This document shows, one piece after another, positions 33,233 through 42,981 of a stretch of 64,000 bases of DNA; the first letter of the stretch is position 1, and every line of letters begins with the position of its first letter. Source of the DNA: Sphingomonas swuensis. GTDB taxonomy: Bacteria > Pseudomonadota > Alphaproteobacteria > Sphingomonadales > Sphingomonadaceae. The stretch covers positions 124,001 through 188,000 of the forward strand of contig NZ_BAABBQ010000001.1 in NCBI RefSeq assembly GCF_039538045.1, read 5' to 3'. Made by a program: the position numbers and the translations under genes. A model generated the notes under the pieces. That model had not been told where the DNA came from, did no database searches, and worked only from the letters and a program-made list of their open reading frames with translations.

Positions 33233-33943
33233 CTGTCGGCACTGGTCGAATTCGATGGGGTGGGGCTTCGCTACGGGACGGAGGCCGAGGTTCTTCAGGG
33301 CCTCGACTTCCGGCTGGAGCGTGGCGGCTTCTATTTCCTGACCGGCCCCTCGGGCGCGGGCAAGACGTCGCTGCTCAAGCTTCTCTATCTCGCCCAGCGC
33401 CCCACCCGAGGCCGGATCCGGCTCTTCGGCGAGGAGCTGGCCGATGCCCCGCGCGAGGCGCTTCCGGCGTTCCGGCGGCGGATCGGAGTGGTCTTCCAGG
33501 ACTTCCGGCTGGTCCGCCACCTGAGCGCCTTCGACAATATCGCGCTCCCGCTTCGCCTGGCGGGTGAGGACGATCGGACGATCGAAGGGCCGGTGCGCGA
33601 GATGCTGGCATGGGTCGGGCTTGCCGACCGGGCGAGCGCGCGGCCCCCGACCCTCTCGGGCGGAGAGCAGCAGCGTGTGGCGATCGCGCGTGCGGTTATT
33701 GCCCAGCCCGAGCTGCTGGTCGCCGACGAACCAACCGGCAACGTCGATGCCGCCATGGCCAATCGGCTGATCAGTCTGTTCGAGGCGCTCAACCGGCTCG
33801 GCACGACGGTGGTGGTCGCGACCCACGACCTATCGCTGATCGCCTCGGTGTCGGGCGCGCGGATGATGCGGCTCGAAGGCGGGCTGTTGTCCGATCCGAC
33901 CGGCGAGCTCCGCCACCCTCCGACGCGGGGGTATAGGGCATGA
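33233..33943 (+). CDS. ftsE: Cell-division ABC ATPase FtsE
   Basis: ATPase of the FtsEX complex that activates septal peptidoglycan hydrolysis. Walker A GPSGAGKTSLLKLL, Q-loop VVFQDFRLVRHLSAFDN, signature LSGGEQQRVAIARA and Walker B LLVADEPTGNVD are all present. The first strand should read SALVEFDGVGLRYGTEAEVL, but the frame back to a stop at 33176 has no ATG, GTG or TTG before GTG 33260, which would cut that strand. I therefore propose CTG 33233 (236 residues) preceded by AAAGG. The alternative GTG 33260 gives 227 residues. The stop overlaps ftsX. Confidence 0.93.
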   Translation: MSALVEFDGVGLRYGTEAEVLQGLDFRLERGGFYFLTGPSGAGKTSLLKLLYLAQRPTRGRIRLFGEELADAPREALPAFRRRIGVVFQDFRLVRHLSAFDNIALPLRLAGEDDRTIEGPVREMLAWVGLADRASARPPTLSGGEQQRVAIARAVIAQPELLVADEPTGNVDAAMANRLISLFEALNRLGTTVVVATHDLSLIASVSGARMMRLEGGLLSDPTGELRHPPTRGYRA

Positions 33944-34809
33944 TGGCCTGGCTGTTCCCGACGCCAGCATTGCGCCGGCTCCTGCCCGACCAGCGACGGC
34001 GTCCCGCGCCGTGGATCGTCGGGCTGATGACCTTCGTCAGCCTGATCGTCGGCGCGGCGGGGTTGAGCGTGCTCGGCGCGGTCGACGACCTTCAGACCTC
34101 CTCGGCCGGGCGCTGGTCGCTCCAGGTAGCGGGGGGCAAGGCCGACGCCGCCCGGGCTCGACAGATCCTCGCGGCCGCACCCGAGGTGTCAGCCGTCGCC
34201 CCGGTGCCCGAGGCCGAGGTGCGGGCGACGCTGCGCAGCTGGCTTGGCCCGGCGGCGGACACGATGGACCTGCCGCTACCCGCGCTTGCCGACGTCAGCC
34301 TGCGCGAGGGTGCGAAAGGCGAGGCGCTGGCGCTGCGGCTGCAGTCGGCGGTGCCCTCGGCCCGACTGACGCCCTACGCGCAGGAACTTGGCCCCCTGCT
34401 CGGAAGCCTGCGCGGGCTGAGCCTGCTGGTTCTCGGCCTGCTGGTGGTGCTCGCCGTGGCGCTTGCCGCGGCCGTGACCCTGTCGGCACGCGCCACGCTC
34501 GAATCCAACCGGGCCACGCTCGACGTGTTTCACGGCATCGGCGCGACGGAGGCGCAATTGCTCGGGCTGGTGCAGCGGCGGATCGCGCTCGACGCCCTTG
34601 CCGGTGGAGTCGCGGGCGGGGTTGCGGCGGCGCTGGTGCTGGCACTGGCCCTCGTTCCGGCGCGCAGCTTCCTCGGGCAGATCGGGCCGGGCGGCCTCTT
34701 GTCGGCTCGCGACCTGCTGATCCTCGCCCTGCTCCCAGTGATCCAGGCGCTGTTCGCGACGCTGGTTGCCAGACGGGCCCTTCGGCAGGCATTGGCGCAG
34801 AGCCTATGA
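33940..34809 (+). CDS. ftsX: Cell-division protein FtsX
   Basis: Membrane partner of FtsE, 289 residues. A first transmembrane helix (about 27-46, LMTFVSLIVGAAGLSVLGAV) is followed by a periplasmic domain of about 120 residues. Three more helices follow (LRGLSLLVLGLLVVLAVALA, ALAGGVAGGVAAALVLALAL and the last near 270), which is the family topology. LESNRATLDVFHGIGATEAQ is the conserved cytoplasmic coupling segment. It is coupled to ftsE by an ATGA overlap and to the next gene likewise. Confidence 0.93.
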   Translation: MMAWLFPTPALRRLLPDQRRRPAPWIVGLMTFVSLIVGAAGLSVLGAVDDLQTSSAGRWSLQVAGGKADAARARQILAAAPEVSAVAPVPEAEVRATLRSWLGPAADTMDLPLPALADVSLREGAKGEALALRLQSAVPSARLTPYAQELGPLLGSLRGLSLLVLGLLVVLAVALAAAVTLSARATLESNRATLDVFHGIGATEAQLLGLVQRRIALDALAGGVAGGVAAALVLALALVPARSFLGQIGPGGLLSARDLLILALLPVIQALFATLVARRALRQALAQSL

Positions 34810-35336
34810 TCGTCCGCCTCTCCGCCCTCGGGCTGCTGCTCTATGTCCTTGGCTTCGCGCTTTTCGCAGTGTCGCTGGCGACCCCCGCGGGGGCCGGCAA
34901 GACCGACGCGGTGGTGGTCCTGACCGGCGGCAAGGGGCGGATCGAGCGCGGCATCGAACTGATGCGCGACAAGGAGGCCAAACGGATGCTGATCTCGGGC
35001 GCGGACCCGAGCGTCACGCGCGGCGACCTCGCCCGGCGCCTCGGCCCCAAGTCGCGGCCGATCCTGCGCTGCTGCGTCGATCTCGGGTCGGAATCGGTCG
35101 ACACGCGGAGCAATGCCGAGGAGACGCGGCGCTGGATGGAGCAGCAGGGCTATTCGTCGCTCCGGCTGGTGACGAGCGACTGGCACATGCGCCGCGCTTC
35201 CTACGAATTCCACCAGGACCTGCCCGAGGCGACGATCATCGAGGATGCGGTGGCGACCCGTCCTAGCCTGTTCATGCTGTTCGCAGAGTATAACAAGTAT
35301 CTGCTGCGCCGGGCGGCGCTGTGGCTCGATATCTAA
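34806..35336 (+). CDS. YdcF/ElyC-like DUF218 membrane protein
   Basis: 176 residues from ATG 34806, which overlaps the ftsX stop. An N-terminal transmembrane helix (about 4-24) precedes a DUF218 domain: DAVVVLTGGKGRIERGIELM, MLISGADPS, and SVDTRSNAEETRRWMEQQGY (family D-T..NA motif), then LVTSDWHMRRA. ElyC and SanA members act on envelope and peptidoglycan precursor integrity, so its position after ftsEX and before plsC fits an envelope role. The reaction is unknown. Confidence 0.85.
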   Translation: MIVRLSALGLLLYVLGFALFAVSLATPAGAGKTDAVVVLTGGKGRIERGIELMRDKEAKRMLISGADPSVTRGDLARRLGPKSRPILRCCVDLGSESVDTRSNAEETRRWMEQQGYSSLRLVTSDWHMRRASYEFHQDLPEATIIEDAVATRPSLFMLFAEYNKYLLRRAALWLDI

Positions 35337-35346
35337 GGACGGATCC

Positions 35347-36033
35347 TTGCTCTCGGTTGTGCGCAGCGCGCTCTATTTCCTCATCTTCTACCCCGGCACG
35401 GTCTTCTACTGCATCGCCGCGCTGATCGCCGCCCGCTTCGGCGAGGGACCGATCCGGCGGGTGATCCACGGCTGGGCAAGCTTCCACCATCTGCTGGTGA
35501 CGAAGCTCCTCGGGATCCGCTTCGAGCTCGAGGGGACGATCCCCGCCGGGCCGGTACTGATCGCGGTCAAGCACCAGGCGATGGTCGAGACGATCGAGGT
35601 GTTGCTGCTGGTCGACACGCCGGTGGTGGTGATGAAGCAGCAATATGTGAACACTCCGCTGCTCGGCGCGACGATGAAGAGCTTCGGGGTAATCGGTGTC
35701 GACCGCGAGGCCGGGGCGAGCGCTCTCAGGGCAATGATGCAGCGCGGCAAGCAGGCGATCGCCGAGGGGCGGCCGGTGGTGATCTTCCCCGAGGGCACGC
35801 GTGTGCCCGTCGGCGAGACTCCCGAGCTCCGGCCGGGCTTCGCCGGCCTCTACCGGGCACTCGGCCTGCCGGTGGTCCCGCTGGCGCATGACAGCGGTCG
35901 CATCTGGCCCAAGGGCCTCGTCAAGCGGCCGGGGGTCATCCGCCTCAAGGTCGGCGAGACGATCCCCGCCGGGCTCAAGCGCGGCGAGATCGAGGAACGG
36001 GTTCACCGCGCGATCAACGCGCTGGAACGCTAG
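35347..36033 (+). CDS. plsC: 1-acyl-glycerol-3-phosphate acyltransferase
   Basis: Makes phosphatidic acid. I start at TTG 35347 (LLSVVRSALYFLIFYPGTVF), 8 bp after AAGGA, which gives 228 residues; the longer frame upstream runs through the previous gene. Two N-terminal hydrophobic helices precede motif I, KHQAMVETIE (about 76-85), the H-x4-E variant I recall from alphaproteobacterial PlsC. Motif III VVIFPEGTRV and motif IV GLPVVPLAHDSG are present. It ends 4 bp inside the convergent pheT end. Confidence 0.92.
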   Translation: MLSVVRSALYFLIFYPGTVFYCIAALIAARFGEGPIRRVIHGWASFHHLLVTKLLGIRFELEGTIPAGPVLIAVKHQAMVETIEVLLLVDTPVVVMKQQYVNTPLLGATMKSFGVIGVDREAGASALRAMMQRGKQAIAEGRPVVIFPEGTRVPVGETPELRPGFAGLYRALGLPVVPLAHDSGRIWPKGLVKRPGVIRLKVGETIPAGLKRGEIEERVHRAINALER

Positions 36034-38396
36034 GTCCGGAGCCGCGCCCCGACCTTCGCCGCGGCCGCCACGATCCTGTTTGACAGAGCGGTGAGGTCGG
36101 CCTCGGTCAGCGTCTTCTCGTTCGGCTGCAGCGTGACCTCGAGCGCGAGGCTGAGATCGCCCTCCGCCGGCTGGTAGCGATCGAACAGGCGGACGTCGGC
36201 GATCAGCGCCTTGTCGGCGCCGCGCACCGCCCGGACGAGGTCGCCCGCGGCAAGCGCCTCGGGAACGACGAAGGCGAAGTCGCGGGTGACCGGCTGGAGC
36301 GTGGGAGGCGCGAAGGCGACGCGCGCCCGGCCCTTGTTCCGCGCTGCGGGAATGGCGTCGAGGAACAGCTCGGCGACCTGGGTTGCGGGCGGCAGGTCGA
36401 AAGCCTTGGCGAGGGTCGGGTGGAGCTCTCCGAAGCGGGCAAGCTCCGCCTTGCCGAGGCGCAGCGTGGCCGAGCGCCCGGGATGGAAGGACGCGCCCGC
36501 CCCGGCACCCAATTGGAGATTGGCGGTAGGGGCACCACCCTCGGCAAGCAGGGCGAGCACTTCCGCCTTGACGTCATAGGGCGAGAAGGCGCGGGCCTTG
36601 CCGCTCTGCCAGTCACGCGGCGCCGCGTCGCCGGTCAGCAGCAGCGCGAGCGTCGGGCGCTCGGCGTCGACGAGGTAGCGCCGGCCAAGCTCGAACAGGC
36701 GGATCGAGCCGACCCCGCGGGCAAGGTTGCGCGCCGCGGCGCGGGCAAGACCCGGCAGGAGCGAGGGGCGCATGACCTTCATCTCCTCGCTGATCGGGTT
36801 GGCGAGAACACGGGCGCCGCCACCGAAGGCGTCGGCATCGGCCTCGGAGATGAAGCTCCAGGTCACCGCCTCGTGCGCGCCACGGGCGGCGGCAAGTCGG
36901 CGGAGCCGGCGCTCGAGCCGCTGCGCAGGGAGCGCCACCGCATGGGCGACGCCGGGCTCGCGCGGAAGCGGGTCAGAGGGAAGGCGGTCGAGGCCGACGA
37001 CCCGCGCGACCTCCTCGACGAGGTCGGCCTCGCCGTCAATATCGGGGCGCCAGCCGGGAACGATCCACGACTGACCGCCCGCGGCCTTGAAGCCGAGCCG
37101 CTCGAGGATGGCGGCCTGCTCGCCGGGGGCGACATACATTCCCGACAGAGCGGCGACGCGCTCGGGGCGGAGGGTGACCTGGCGCGGCTCGATGACCTCG
37201 CTCCAGCCAGGCGTGGTGGCGAGGGTCACCGACGACGCCTCGCCGCCGCAAAGCTGCTGGATCATCGCGGTCGCGGCATCGATCGAGGCATCGAGTTCGT
37301 GCGGGTCGACCCCGCGCTCGAAGCGGGCACGGGCGTCGGTGTGGACCTGGTGGCGCTGGCCGGTGCGGGCGATCGCGACCGGGTCGAACCAGGCGCATTC
37401 GAGCAGCACGTCGGTGGTGCCTTCGGTGACCCCGCTCGAGCTTCCGCCGACCACCCCGCCGAGGCCGAGAAGCCCGCTGTCGTCGGCGATCACGCAGTCG
37501 TCCGGGACGACTTCGTAGGAGCGGTCGTTGAGCGCGTCGAAACGCTCGCCCTCGCGGCCATGACGAACGGTGATGCCACCCTTGAGCAGCGCGGCGTCAT
37601 AGACGTGGAGCGGCCGCGCGCGGTCGATCGAGAAGAAGTTGGTGACGTCGACCAGCGCCGAGATCGGGCGCAGGCCGACCGCGCGGAGCCGCTTCTGCAG
37701 CCAATCGGGCGAGGGGCCGTTGCGCACGCCGCGGACGAGCCGGCCGGCGAAGGCGGCGCAGCCGCTGCCGTCCTCGATCGCGATCGGCACCGGATTGTCG
37801 AAGCCCGCCGCGATGCCGGTCGACGGCAGCGGCCTCAGCGTCCCGATCCCGGCGGCGGCGAGGTCGCGGGCGATCCCGCGCACCCCGAAGCAGTCGGGAC
37901 GGTTGGGGGTGACGGCGATGTCGAACAAGGGATCGGCAAGCCCGGCATAGTCGGCGAAGCGCTCGCCGACCGGGGCGTCGGCGGGAAGCTCGATGATCCC
38001 GTCATGACCCTCGCCCAGCTCGAGCTCGCGCTCGGAGCACATCATGCCGTTCGATTCGACGCCGCGGATGGCGGCGACCTTGAGGCTGAAGCTCGAGCCG
38101 GGGACGTAGGCGCCCGGAGGCCCGAACACGCCCTTCATGCCCGCGCGGGCATTGGGCGCACCGCAGACCACCTGGAGCGGGCCGTTGCCGGCATTGACCT
38201 GAAGCACCTGCAATTTGTCGGCCTGCGGGTGGCGCTCGGCGGTCAGCACCTCGGCGACCACGAAGGGCGCCAGCTTCTCGGCCGGATCGTCGACGCTTTC
38301 GACCTCCAGCCCGAGGCTGGTCAGCTTGTCGGCGATCTGCTCGACCGAGGCGTCGGTTTCGAGATGCTCGCGCAGCCAGGACAGGGTGAACTTCAT
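36030..38396 (-). CDS. pheT: Phenylalanyl-tRNA synthetase beta subunit
   Basis: 788 residues from ATG 38396 ([20 protein letters not shown]). The order of domains is as expected: tRNA-binding EMAP-type domain (about 39-150, [20 protein letters not shown]), B3/B4 editing domain with [21 protein letters not shown]5 domain, a class II-like core ([19 protein letters not shown]), and a C-terminal ferredoxin-like anticodon domain ([20 protein letters not shown]). It overlaps pheS by 4 bp; the two subunits form an alpha2beta2 enzyme. Confidence 0.97.
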   Translation of the reverse strand: MKFTLSWLREHLETDASVEQIADKLTSLGLEVESVDDPAEKLAPFVVAEVLTAERHPQADKLQVLQVNAGNGPLQVVCGAPNARAGMKGVFGPPGAYVPGSSFSLKVAAIRGVESNGMMCSERELELGEGHDGIIELPADAPVGERFADYAGLADPLFDIAVTPNRPDCFGVRGIARDLAAAGIGTLRPLPSTGIAAGFDNPVPIAIEDGSGCAAFAGRLVRGVRNGPSPDWLQKRLRAVGLRPISALVDVTNFFSIDRARPLHVYDAALLKGGITVRHGREGERFDALNDRSYEVVPDDCVIADDSGLLGLGGVVGGSSSGVTEGTTDVLLECAWFDPVAIARTGQRHQVHTDARARFERGVDPHELDASIDAATAMIQQLCGGEASSVTLATTPGWSEVIEPRQVTLRPERVAALSGMYVAPGEQAAILERLGFKAAGGQSWIVPGWRPDIDGEADLVEEVARVVGLDRLPSDPLPREPGVAHAVALPAQRLERRLRRLAAARGAHEAVTWSFISEADADAFGGGARVLANPISEEMKVMRPSLLPGLARAAARNLARGVGSIRLFELGRRYLVDAERPTLALLLTGDAAPRDWQSGKARAFSPYDVKAEVLALLAEGGAPTANLQLGAGAGASFHPGRSATLRLGKAELARFGELHPTLAKAFDLPPATQVAELFLDAIPAARNKGRARVAFAPPTLQPVTRDFAFVVPEALAAGDLVRAVRGADKALIADVRLFDRYQPAEGDLSLALEVTLQPNEKTLTEADLTALSNRIVAAAAKVGARLRT

Positions 38397-39457
38397 GCGC
38401 CCACTCCCGCGCTCAAGGTGGGTACGGAGAGCGCGCCGAAGCCGTAGTGGCGGAGCCAGCGAAGGTCGCCGTCGAAGAATTGGCGAAGGTCGTTCATGCC
38501 GTATTTGAGCATCGCCAGCCGGTCGATCCCGGTGCCGAAGGCGAAGCCCTGCCACTCGTCGGGATCGAGCCCGGCGGCGGCGATGACCCGCGGGTGGACC
38601 ATCCCCGAGCCGAGCACTTCCATCCAGCCTTCGGATCCGCCGACCACGCGGCGGCCGTTTTCCATCGACCAGCCGACATCGACCTCGGCCGAGGGCTCGG
38701 TGAAGGGGAAGTAGGAGGGACGCAGCCGGATCGCGATGTCGTCACGCTCGAAGAAGGCCTTGAGGAAGGTCTCGAGCGTCCACTTGAGATTGGCCATCGT
38801 GATCCCGCGGTCGATCACCAGCCCCTCGATCTGGTGGAACATCGGGGTGTGGGTCGCGTCGCTGTCCGAGCGGTAGACCCGTCCCGGCGCGATGATCCGC
38901 AGCGGCGCGCCATGCTGCTGCATCGCGCGGATCTGGACCGGCGAGGTGTGGGTGCGCAGGACGTTGGTCTCGCCTTCCTTCTCGGGCGCAAGATAGAAGG
39001 TGTCGTGCATCGCCCGCGCCGGATGCGTCTCGGGCATGTTGAGCGCGGTGAAATTGTACCAGTCGCTCTCGATTTCGGGACCCTCGGCGACCGCGAAGCC
39101 GAGGTCGGCGAAGATCTCGGCGAGCTCGTCCATCACCTGGCTGACCGGGTGGATCGAGCCGACCGGCATGTCGGCCGCGGGAAGCGAGAGGTCGAGCCGC
39201 TCGGTGGCGAGCTTGCGCTCGAGCTCGGCACTCTCCAACGCGGCCTTGCGGGCTTCGATCGCCGCGGCAACTTCGGCGCGCTGGCTCTGGATCTCGGGCC
39301 CACGCTGCTGCCGCTCGTCTGGCGTCATGCCGCCGAGGGTCTTGAGAAGCGCGGTCACCCAGCCGTTCTTGCCGAGCGCGGAAACCCGCTCCGCGTCGAG
39401 AGCGGCAAGGTCGGTCACGGCGGCGATGCGGTCGAGGGTCGCTTGAAGGTCGGACAT
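38393..39457 (-). CDS. pheS: Phenylalanyl-tRNA synthetase alpha subunit
   Basis: Catalytic subunit, 354 residues. An N-terminal coiled coil (about 1-90) is followed by class II motifs: motif 1 near [19 protein letters not shown], motif 2 [20 protein letters not shown], and motif 3 [32 protein letters not shown] and [12 protein letters not shown] are also family stretches. It is the first gene of pheST; no attenuator or PheM-like leader was recognised upstream. Confidence 0.97.
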   Translation of the reverse strand: MSDLQATLDRIAAVTDLAALDAERVSALGKNGWVTALLKTLGGMTPDERQQRGPEIQSQRAEVAAAIEARKAALESAELERKLATERLDLSLPAADMPVGSIHPVSQVMDELAEIFADLGFAVAEGPEIESDWYNFTALNMPETHPARAMHDTFYLAPEKEGETNVLRTHTSPVQIRAMQQHGAPLRIIAPGRVYRSDSDATHTPMFHQIEGLVIDRGITMANLKWTLETFLKAFFERDDIAIRLRPSYFPFTEPSAEVDVGWSMENGRRVVGGSEGWMEVLGSGMVHPRVIAAAGLDPDEWQGFAFGTGIDRLAMLKYGMNDLRQFFDGDLRWLRHYGFGALSVPTLSAGVGA

Positions 39458-39503
39458 GGCGGCGGCGTGTAGCGGCTGGCCGCTTTTGCGTCACCCCTGC
39501 GGC

Positions 39504-40910
39504 TCAGGCGACGAAGGGGTAGGGCGAGATCGACTTGCGATGTTCGTGGACGGCGAGCTTGTGGCCGGCCGGCGGGGTCGCGCGATAGGCGCAGTCGAGC
39601 CGCGGGCAGATCGAGCAGGCGGGCCCGACCGGGGTCACCGGCGCGCGCTCGAGGTCGATCCCTTCGGCGCAGTGGAGGCGATGGGCGTGAGCGATGTCGC
39701 AGCCGATGCCGATCGCCAGCAGCCCGCCCGACAGCTCAGTCTTGATCGGCCGCTCGATCGTCCGGGCGACGGTGAAGTAGCGGTGGCCGTCCGGGGTCTC
39801 GATCAACTGGGTGACTACCTGGCCGGCGGCCTGGAAGGCGGCATGGAGGTTCCACCGCGGGCAGGTCCCGCCGAAACGCGAAAAGGGGAAGCGCTCCCCG
39901 GCATAGCGCTTGGAGACATTTCCGGCCGGGTCGATCCGAAGCATGAAGAAGGGAATGCCCCGGGCGCCCTGACGGCCGAGGGTGGTGAAGCGGTGCGACA
40001 CCTGCTCGACGTTGGCACCGAACTCGGCGCACAACCGGTCGATCGACCAGCGATAGCGCTCGGCAGCGGCGAGGAAGGTGCCGTAGGGCATCATGATCGC
40101 CCCCGCCGCATAGTTGGCGAGGCTCATGTGGAGCAGGTGGCGGGTGCCGCTGTCGGGCGGCCGCGCGGCTTCGAGCAGCCGGGCGATGATCGGGTGAAAT
40201 TCGAGCAGCGAGAGCTGATAGGCGATTCCGAAGGTCTTGTTCTCGGGCCGGAGCAGCGAGGACAGCTGAAGCAGCCGGCGCTGCGGGTCGTAGGCCTGGC
40301 TTGCGCCCTGCAGCTCTTCGGGTCCGACCACCCGGACCTCGACCCCATAGGCTTCCTTGAGGCGCCGACGCAGCGGCTCGGCCACCGACAGCGGGTCGCC
40401 GAGCGCGCCGCCAAGCGTTTCCGCGCCTTCCTCGAGGTCGGGAAAGTGGTTGCGGCACGACTGGATGTAATCGCGGACCCAGGTCTCGGGCGTTATCAGC
40501 GCGCGTTCGGCGCCTTCCGCCCCGTCGATCCCGGCGGGCGTGCGGCGCAACTCTCGAAGCGCGGTGTAGAGCCTGGTGACGCCTTCGGCGACGGCCGGGC
40601 TGTTGTCGGCCAGCTCGACGATCTCCTGCCGGCTGATCTGCAGGTCGCCGAACATTCCGTCGGAGAAGACCTCGGACAATTGTTCGGCCGATCCCTGCTC
40701 GCCGCCCTCGGCGGCGAACTGGCGGATGTCGAGCTCGAACGCCTGCGCGAGGCGGAGCAGGACTCCGGCGGTGACCGGCCGCTGGTTGCGTTCCAGATGG
40801 TTGAGATAGCTCGGAGAAATGCCGAGCAGCCCGGCCATGGCGGTCTGCTGAAGCCCGCGGTCGCGGCGCAGTCGCTTGAGCCGGGCACCAAGGAACAGCT
40901 TTGTCTTCAT
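39504..40910 (-). CDS. ScfR/RamB-type short-chain fatty-acid regulator
   Basis: 468 residues from ATG 40910 (MKTKLFLGARLKRLRRDRGL). An XRE HTH (about 8-62, QQTAMAGLLGISPSYLNHLE) is followed by an IrrE-type domain (LLQLSSLLRPENKTFGIAYQ) and a DUF2083 C-terminal domain with clustered cysteines (GIGCDIAHAHRLHCAEG and ACSICPRLDCAYR). The family includes RamB and ScfR, which sense short-chain acyl-CoA or acetate status and control glyoxylate and methylcitrate genes. It is divergent from the glyoxylate cluster, so aceA and glcB are likely targets. Confidence 0.88.
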   Translation of the reverse strand: MKTKLFLGARLKRLRRDRGLQQTAMAGLLGISPSYLNHLERNQRPVTAGVLLRLAQAFELDIRQFAAEGGEQGSAEQLSEVFSDGMFGDLQISRQEIVELADNSPAVAEGVTRLYTALRELRRTPAGIDGAEGAERALITPETWVRDYIQSCRNHFPDLEEGAETLGGALGDPLSVAEPLRRRLKEAYGVEVRVVGPEELQGASQAYDPQRRLLQLSSLLRPENKTFGIAYQLSLLEFHPIIARLLEAARPPDSGTRHLLHMSLANYAAGAIMMPYGTFLAAAERYRWSIDRLCAEFGANVEQVSHRFTTLGRQGARGIPFFMLRIDPAGNVSKRYAGERFPFSRFGGTCPRWNLHAAFQAAGQVVTQLIETPDGHRYFTVARTIERPIKTELSGGLLAIGIGCDIAHAHRLHCAEGIDLERAPVTPVGPACSICPRLDCAYRATPPAGHKLAVHEHRKSISPYPFVA

Positions 40911-41059
40911 GGCTGGAAATTGTCGCCGTCGCGACAGAAACACAAGTCACAACTTGACTGCTCCGCCTCTTTCGCCGGTGCCATCCCGCTCCTCGGCTGT
41001 TTTGGGGGCAGCAAGGAAGGCCGGCGACCCCGGTCTCCCGCCTCATATGGGAGCAGGAC

Positions 41060-41263
41060 ATGGGACAGCGCTATTGGGTGATCGGCGGCGAGTATCGCGA
41101 TTGCGCCTTCGCCGAAATCGAGCCGGGCACGGAGCGGATCAGCGGTCCCTTCGGGGATGAGCTCAAGGCACGGATGGAATGGCAGCGGCTGACCTTCCGC
41201 GATCATTGCGGCGCGACCGAACGCTTCACGATCGCGATCGAGCCGAGCGCCATTCGCGTCTGA
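41060..41263 (+). CDS. DUF4170 protein
   Basis: 67 residues. The sequence MGQRYWVIGGEYRDCAFAEI, then GTERISGPFGDELKARMEW, matches DUF4170, a small alphaproteobacterial family of unknown function with a compact alpha/beta pattern. It lies between the divergent regulator gene and aceA, on the aceA strand, 38 bp before aceA, and is probably the first gene of that transcript. No cofactor or catalytic motif is visible. Confidence 0.8.
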   Translation: MGQRYWVIGGEYRDCAFAEIEPGTERISGPFGDELKARMEWQRLTFRDHCGATERFTIAIEPSAIRV

Positions 41264-41301
41264 CAACTTTTTCCAAAATCACCAAGAAGGAAGCCCAAGC
41301 C

Positions 41302-42897
41302 TTGTCCTACCAGTCACAGATTTCCACGGCCGCGCAGCTGATTGCCGGAATCGGCGACCCCTGGCGCGGGATCGACGCGGAAGCGGTGGCCCGGATGCGG
41401 CTCCAGAATCGCTTCCAGTGCGGGCTCGACATCGCCCGCTACACCGCCGGCATCATGCGCCAGGACATGGCCGCCTATGACTCCGACCCGGCCGCCTACA
41501 CCCAGTCGCTCGGCTGCTGGCACGGCTTCATCGCCCAGCAGAAGATGATCGCGGTGAAGAAGCATTTCGGCACCACCAAGGGCCGTTACCTCTATCTGTC
41601 CGGGTGGATGATCGCCGCGCTGCGCAGTGAATTCGGCCCGCTTCCCGACCAGTCGATGCACGAGAAGACCAGCGTTCCCGCGCTGATCGAGGAGATCTAC
41701 ACCTTCCTCCGCCAGGCCGACTCGCGCGAGCTGAGCCTGCTCTTCCGCGACCTCGACAAGGCGCGCGAGGGCGGCAACGAGGTCGAGGAGAAGCGGCTGC
41801 TCAACGCGATCGAGAACCACGAAACCCATGTCGTGCCGATCATCGCCGACATCGACGCGGGCTTCGGCAACGCCGAGGCGACCTACCTTCTCGCCAAGAA
41901 GATGATCGAGGCGGGTGCCTGCGCGCTGCAGATCGAGAACCAGGTCTCCGACGAGAAGCAGTGCGGGCACCAGGACGGCAAGGTCACCGTCCCGCACGAG
42001 GACTTCCTCGCCAAGATCCGCGCCTGCCGCTACGCCTTCCTCGAGCTCGGGGTCGACGACGGGATCATCGTCGCGCGGACCGACAGCCTCGGCGCGGGCC
42101 TGACCAAGCAGATCGCCTTCAGCCGCGAGCCCGGCGACCTCGGGGACCAGTATAACGGCTTTCTCGACTGCGAGGAGATCGAGGATGTCGGCCAAGCCAA
42201 TGGCGATGTCATCATCAATCGCGGGGGCAAGCTGCTCCGGCCAAGGCGGCTGCCGTCCAACCTCTACCAGTTCCGCCCCGGCACCGGCGAGGACCGCTGC
42301 GTCCTCGACTGCATCACCTCGCTCGAGAATGGCGCCGACCTCATCTGGATCGAGACCGAGAAGCCGCACATCGAACAGATCGCGGGCATGGTCGACCGCA
42401 TCCGCGAAAAGGTGCCCACCGCCAAGCTCGCCTACAACAATAGCCCGTCGTTCAACTGGACGCTGAACTTCCGCCAGCAGGTCTATGACGCCTGGGCCGC
42501 CGATGGCCGCGACGTCGGCGCCTACGACCGCGCAAGGCTGATGAGCGCCGACTATGATTCGACCGAGCTCGGGATCGAGGCGGACGAGCGGATCCGCACC
42601 TTCCAGCGCGACGCGGCGAAGCGGGCGGGCATCTTCCACCACCTCATCACGCTTCCGACCTATCACACGGCGGCGCTGTCGACCGACAATCTCGCGCGTG
42701 AGTATTTCGGCGAGGCGGGGATGCTCGGCTACGTCAGGAACGTGCAGCGCGAGGAGATTCGCCAGGGCATCGCCTGCGTGAAGCACCAGAACATGTCGGG
42801 CAGCGACATCGGCGACGACCACAAGGAATATTTCGCCGGCGAGGCGGCCTTGAAGGCGGGCGGCGCGCACAACACGATGAACCAGTTCGCGGCCTGA
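41302..42897 (+). CDS. aceA: Isocitrate lyase (531-residue type)
   Basis: Splits isocitrate to glyoxylate and succinate for growth on C2 units. The start is TTG 41302 (LSYQSQISTAAQLIAGIGDP), with GAAGGAAG upstream. The active-site signature is EKQCGHQDGKVTVPHEDFL (about 218-236; Cys and His catalytic), with IADIDAGFGNAEATYLLAKK and YNNSPSFNWTL around it. The length and the KQCGH form place it in the long (about 530-residue) isocitrate lyase group rather than the E. coli AceA group (434, KKCGH). The malate synthase gene follows by 84 bp. Confidence 0.95.
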   Translation: MSYQSQISTAAQLIAGIGDPWRGIDAEAVARMRLQNRFQCGLDIARYTAGIMRQDMAAYDSDPAAYTQSLGCWHGFIAQQKMIAVKKHFGTTKGRYLYLSGWMIAALRSEFGPLPDQSMHEKTSVPALIEEIYTFLRQADSRELSLLFRDLDKAREGGNEVEEKRLLNAIENHETHVVPIIADIDAGFGNAEATYLLAKKMIEAGACALQIENQVSDEKQCGHQDGKVTVPHEDFLAKIRACRYAFLELGVDDGIIVARTDSLGAGLTKQIAFSREPGDLGDQYNGFLDCEEIEDVGQANGDVIINRGGKLLRPRRLPSNLYQFRPGTGEDRCVLDCITSLENGADLIWIETEKPHIEQIAGMVDRIREKVPTAKLAYNNSPSFNWTLNFRQQVYDAWAADGRDVGAYDRARLMSADYDSTELGIEADERIRTFQRDAAKRAGIFHHLITLPTYHTAALSTDNLAREYFGEAGMLGYVRNVQREEIRQGIACVKHQNMSGSDIGDDHKEYFAGEAALKAGGAHNTMNQFAA

Positions 42898-42981
42898 GCC
42901 TCCGACACTCGGCACGATGGCGGTCCGGAAGACGATTTCGGGCCGCCACCTTCGCCGCTCAACAGGGAAGACCGCGCCACC

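Noticed and set aside
36420..38447. 675-residue frame opposite pheT
   Set aside because: Antisense to a complete pheT; no motif and biased composition.
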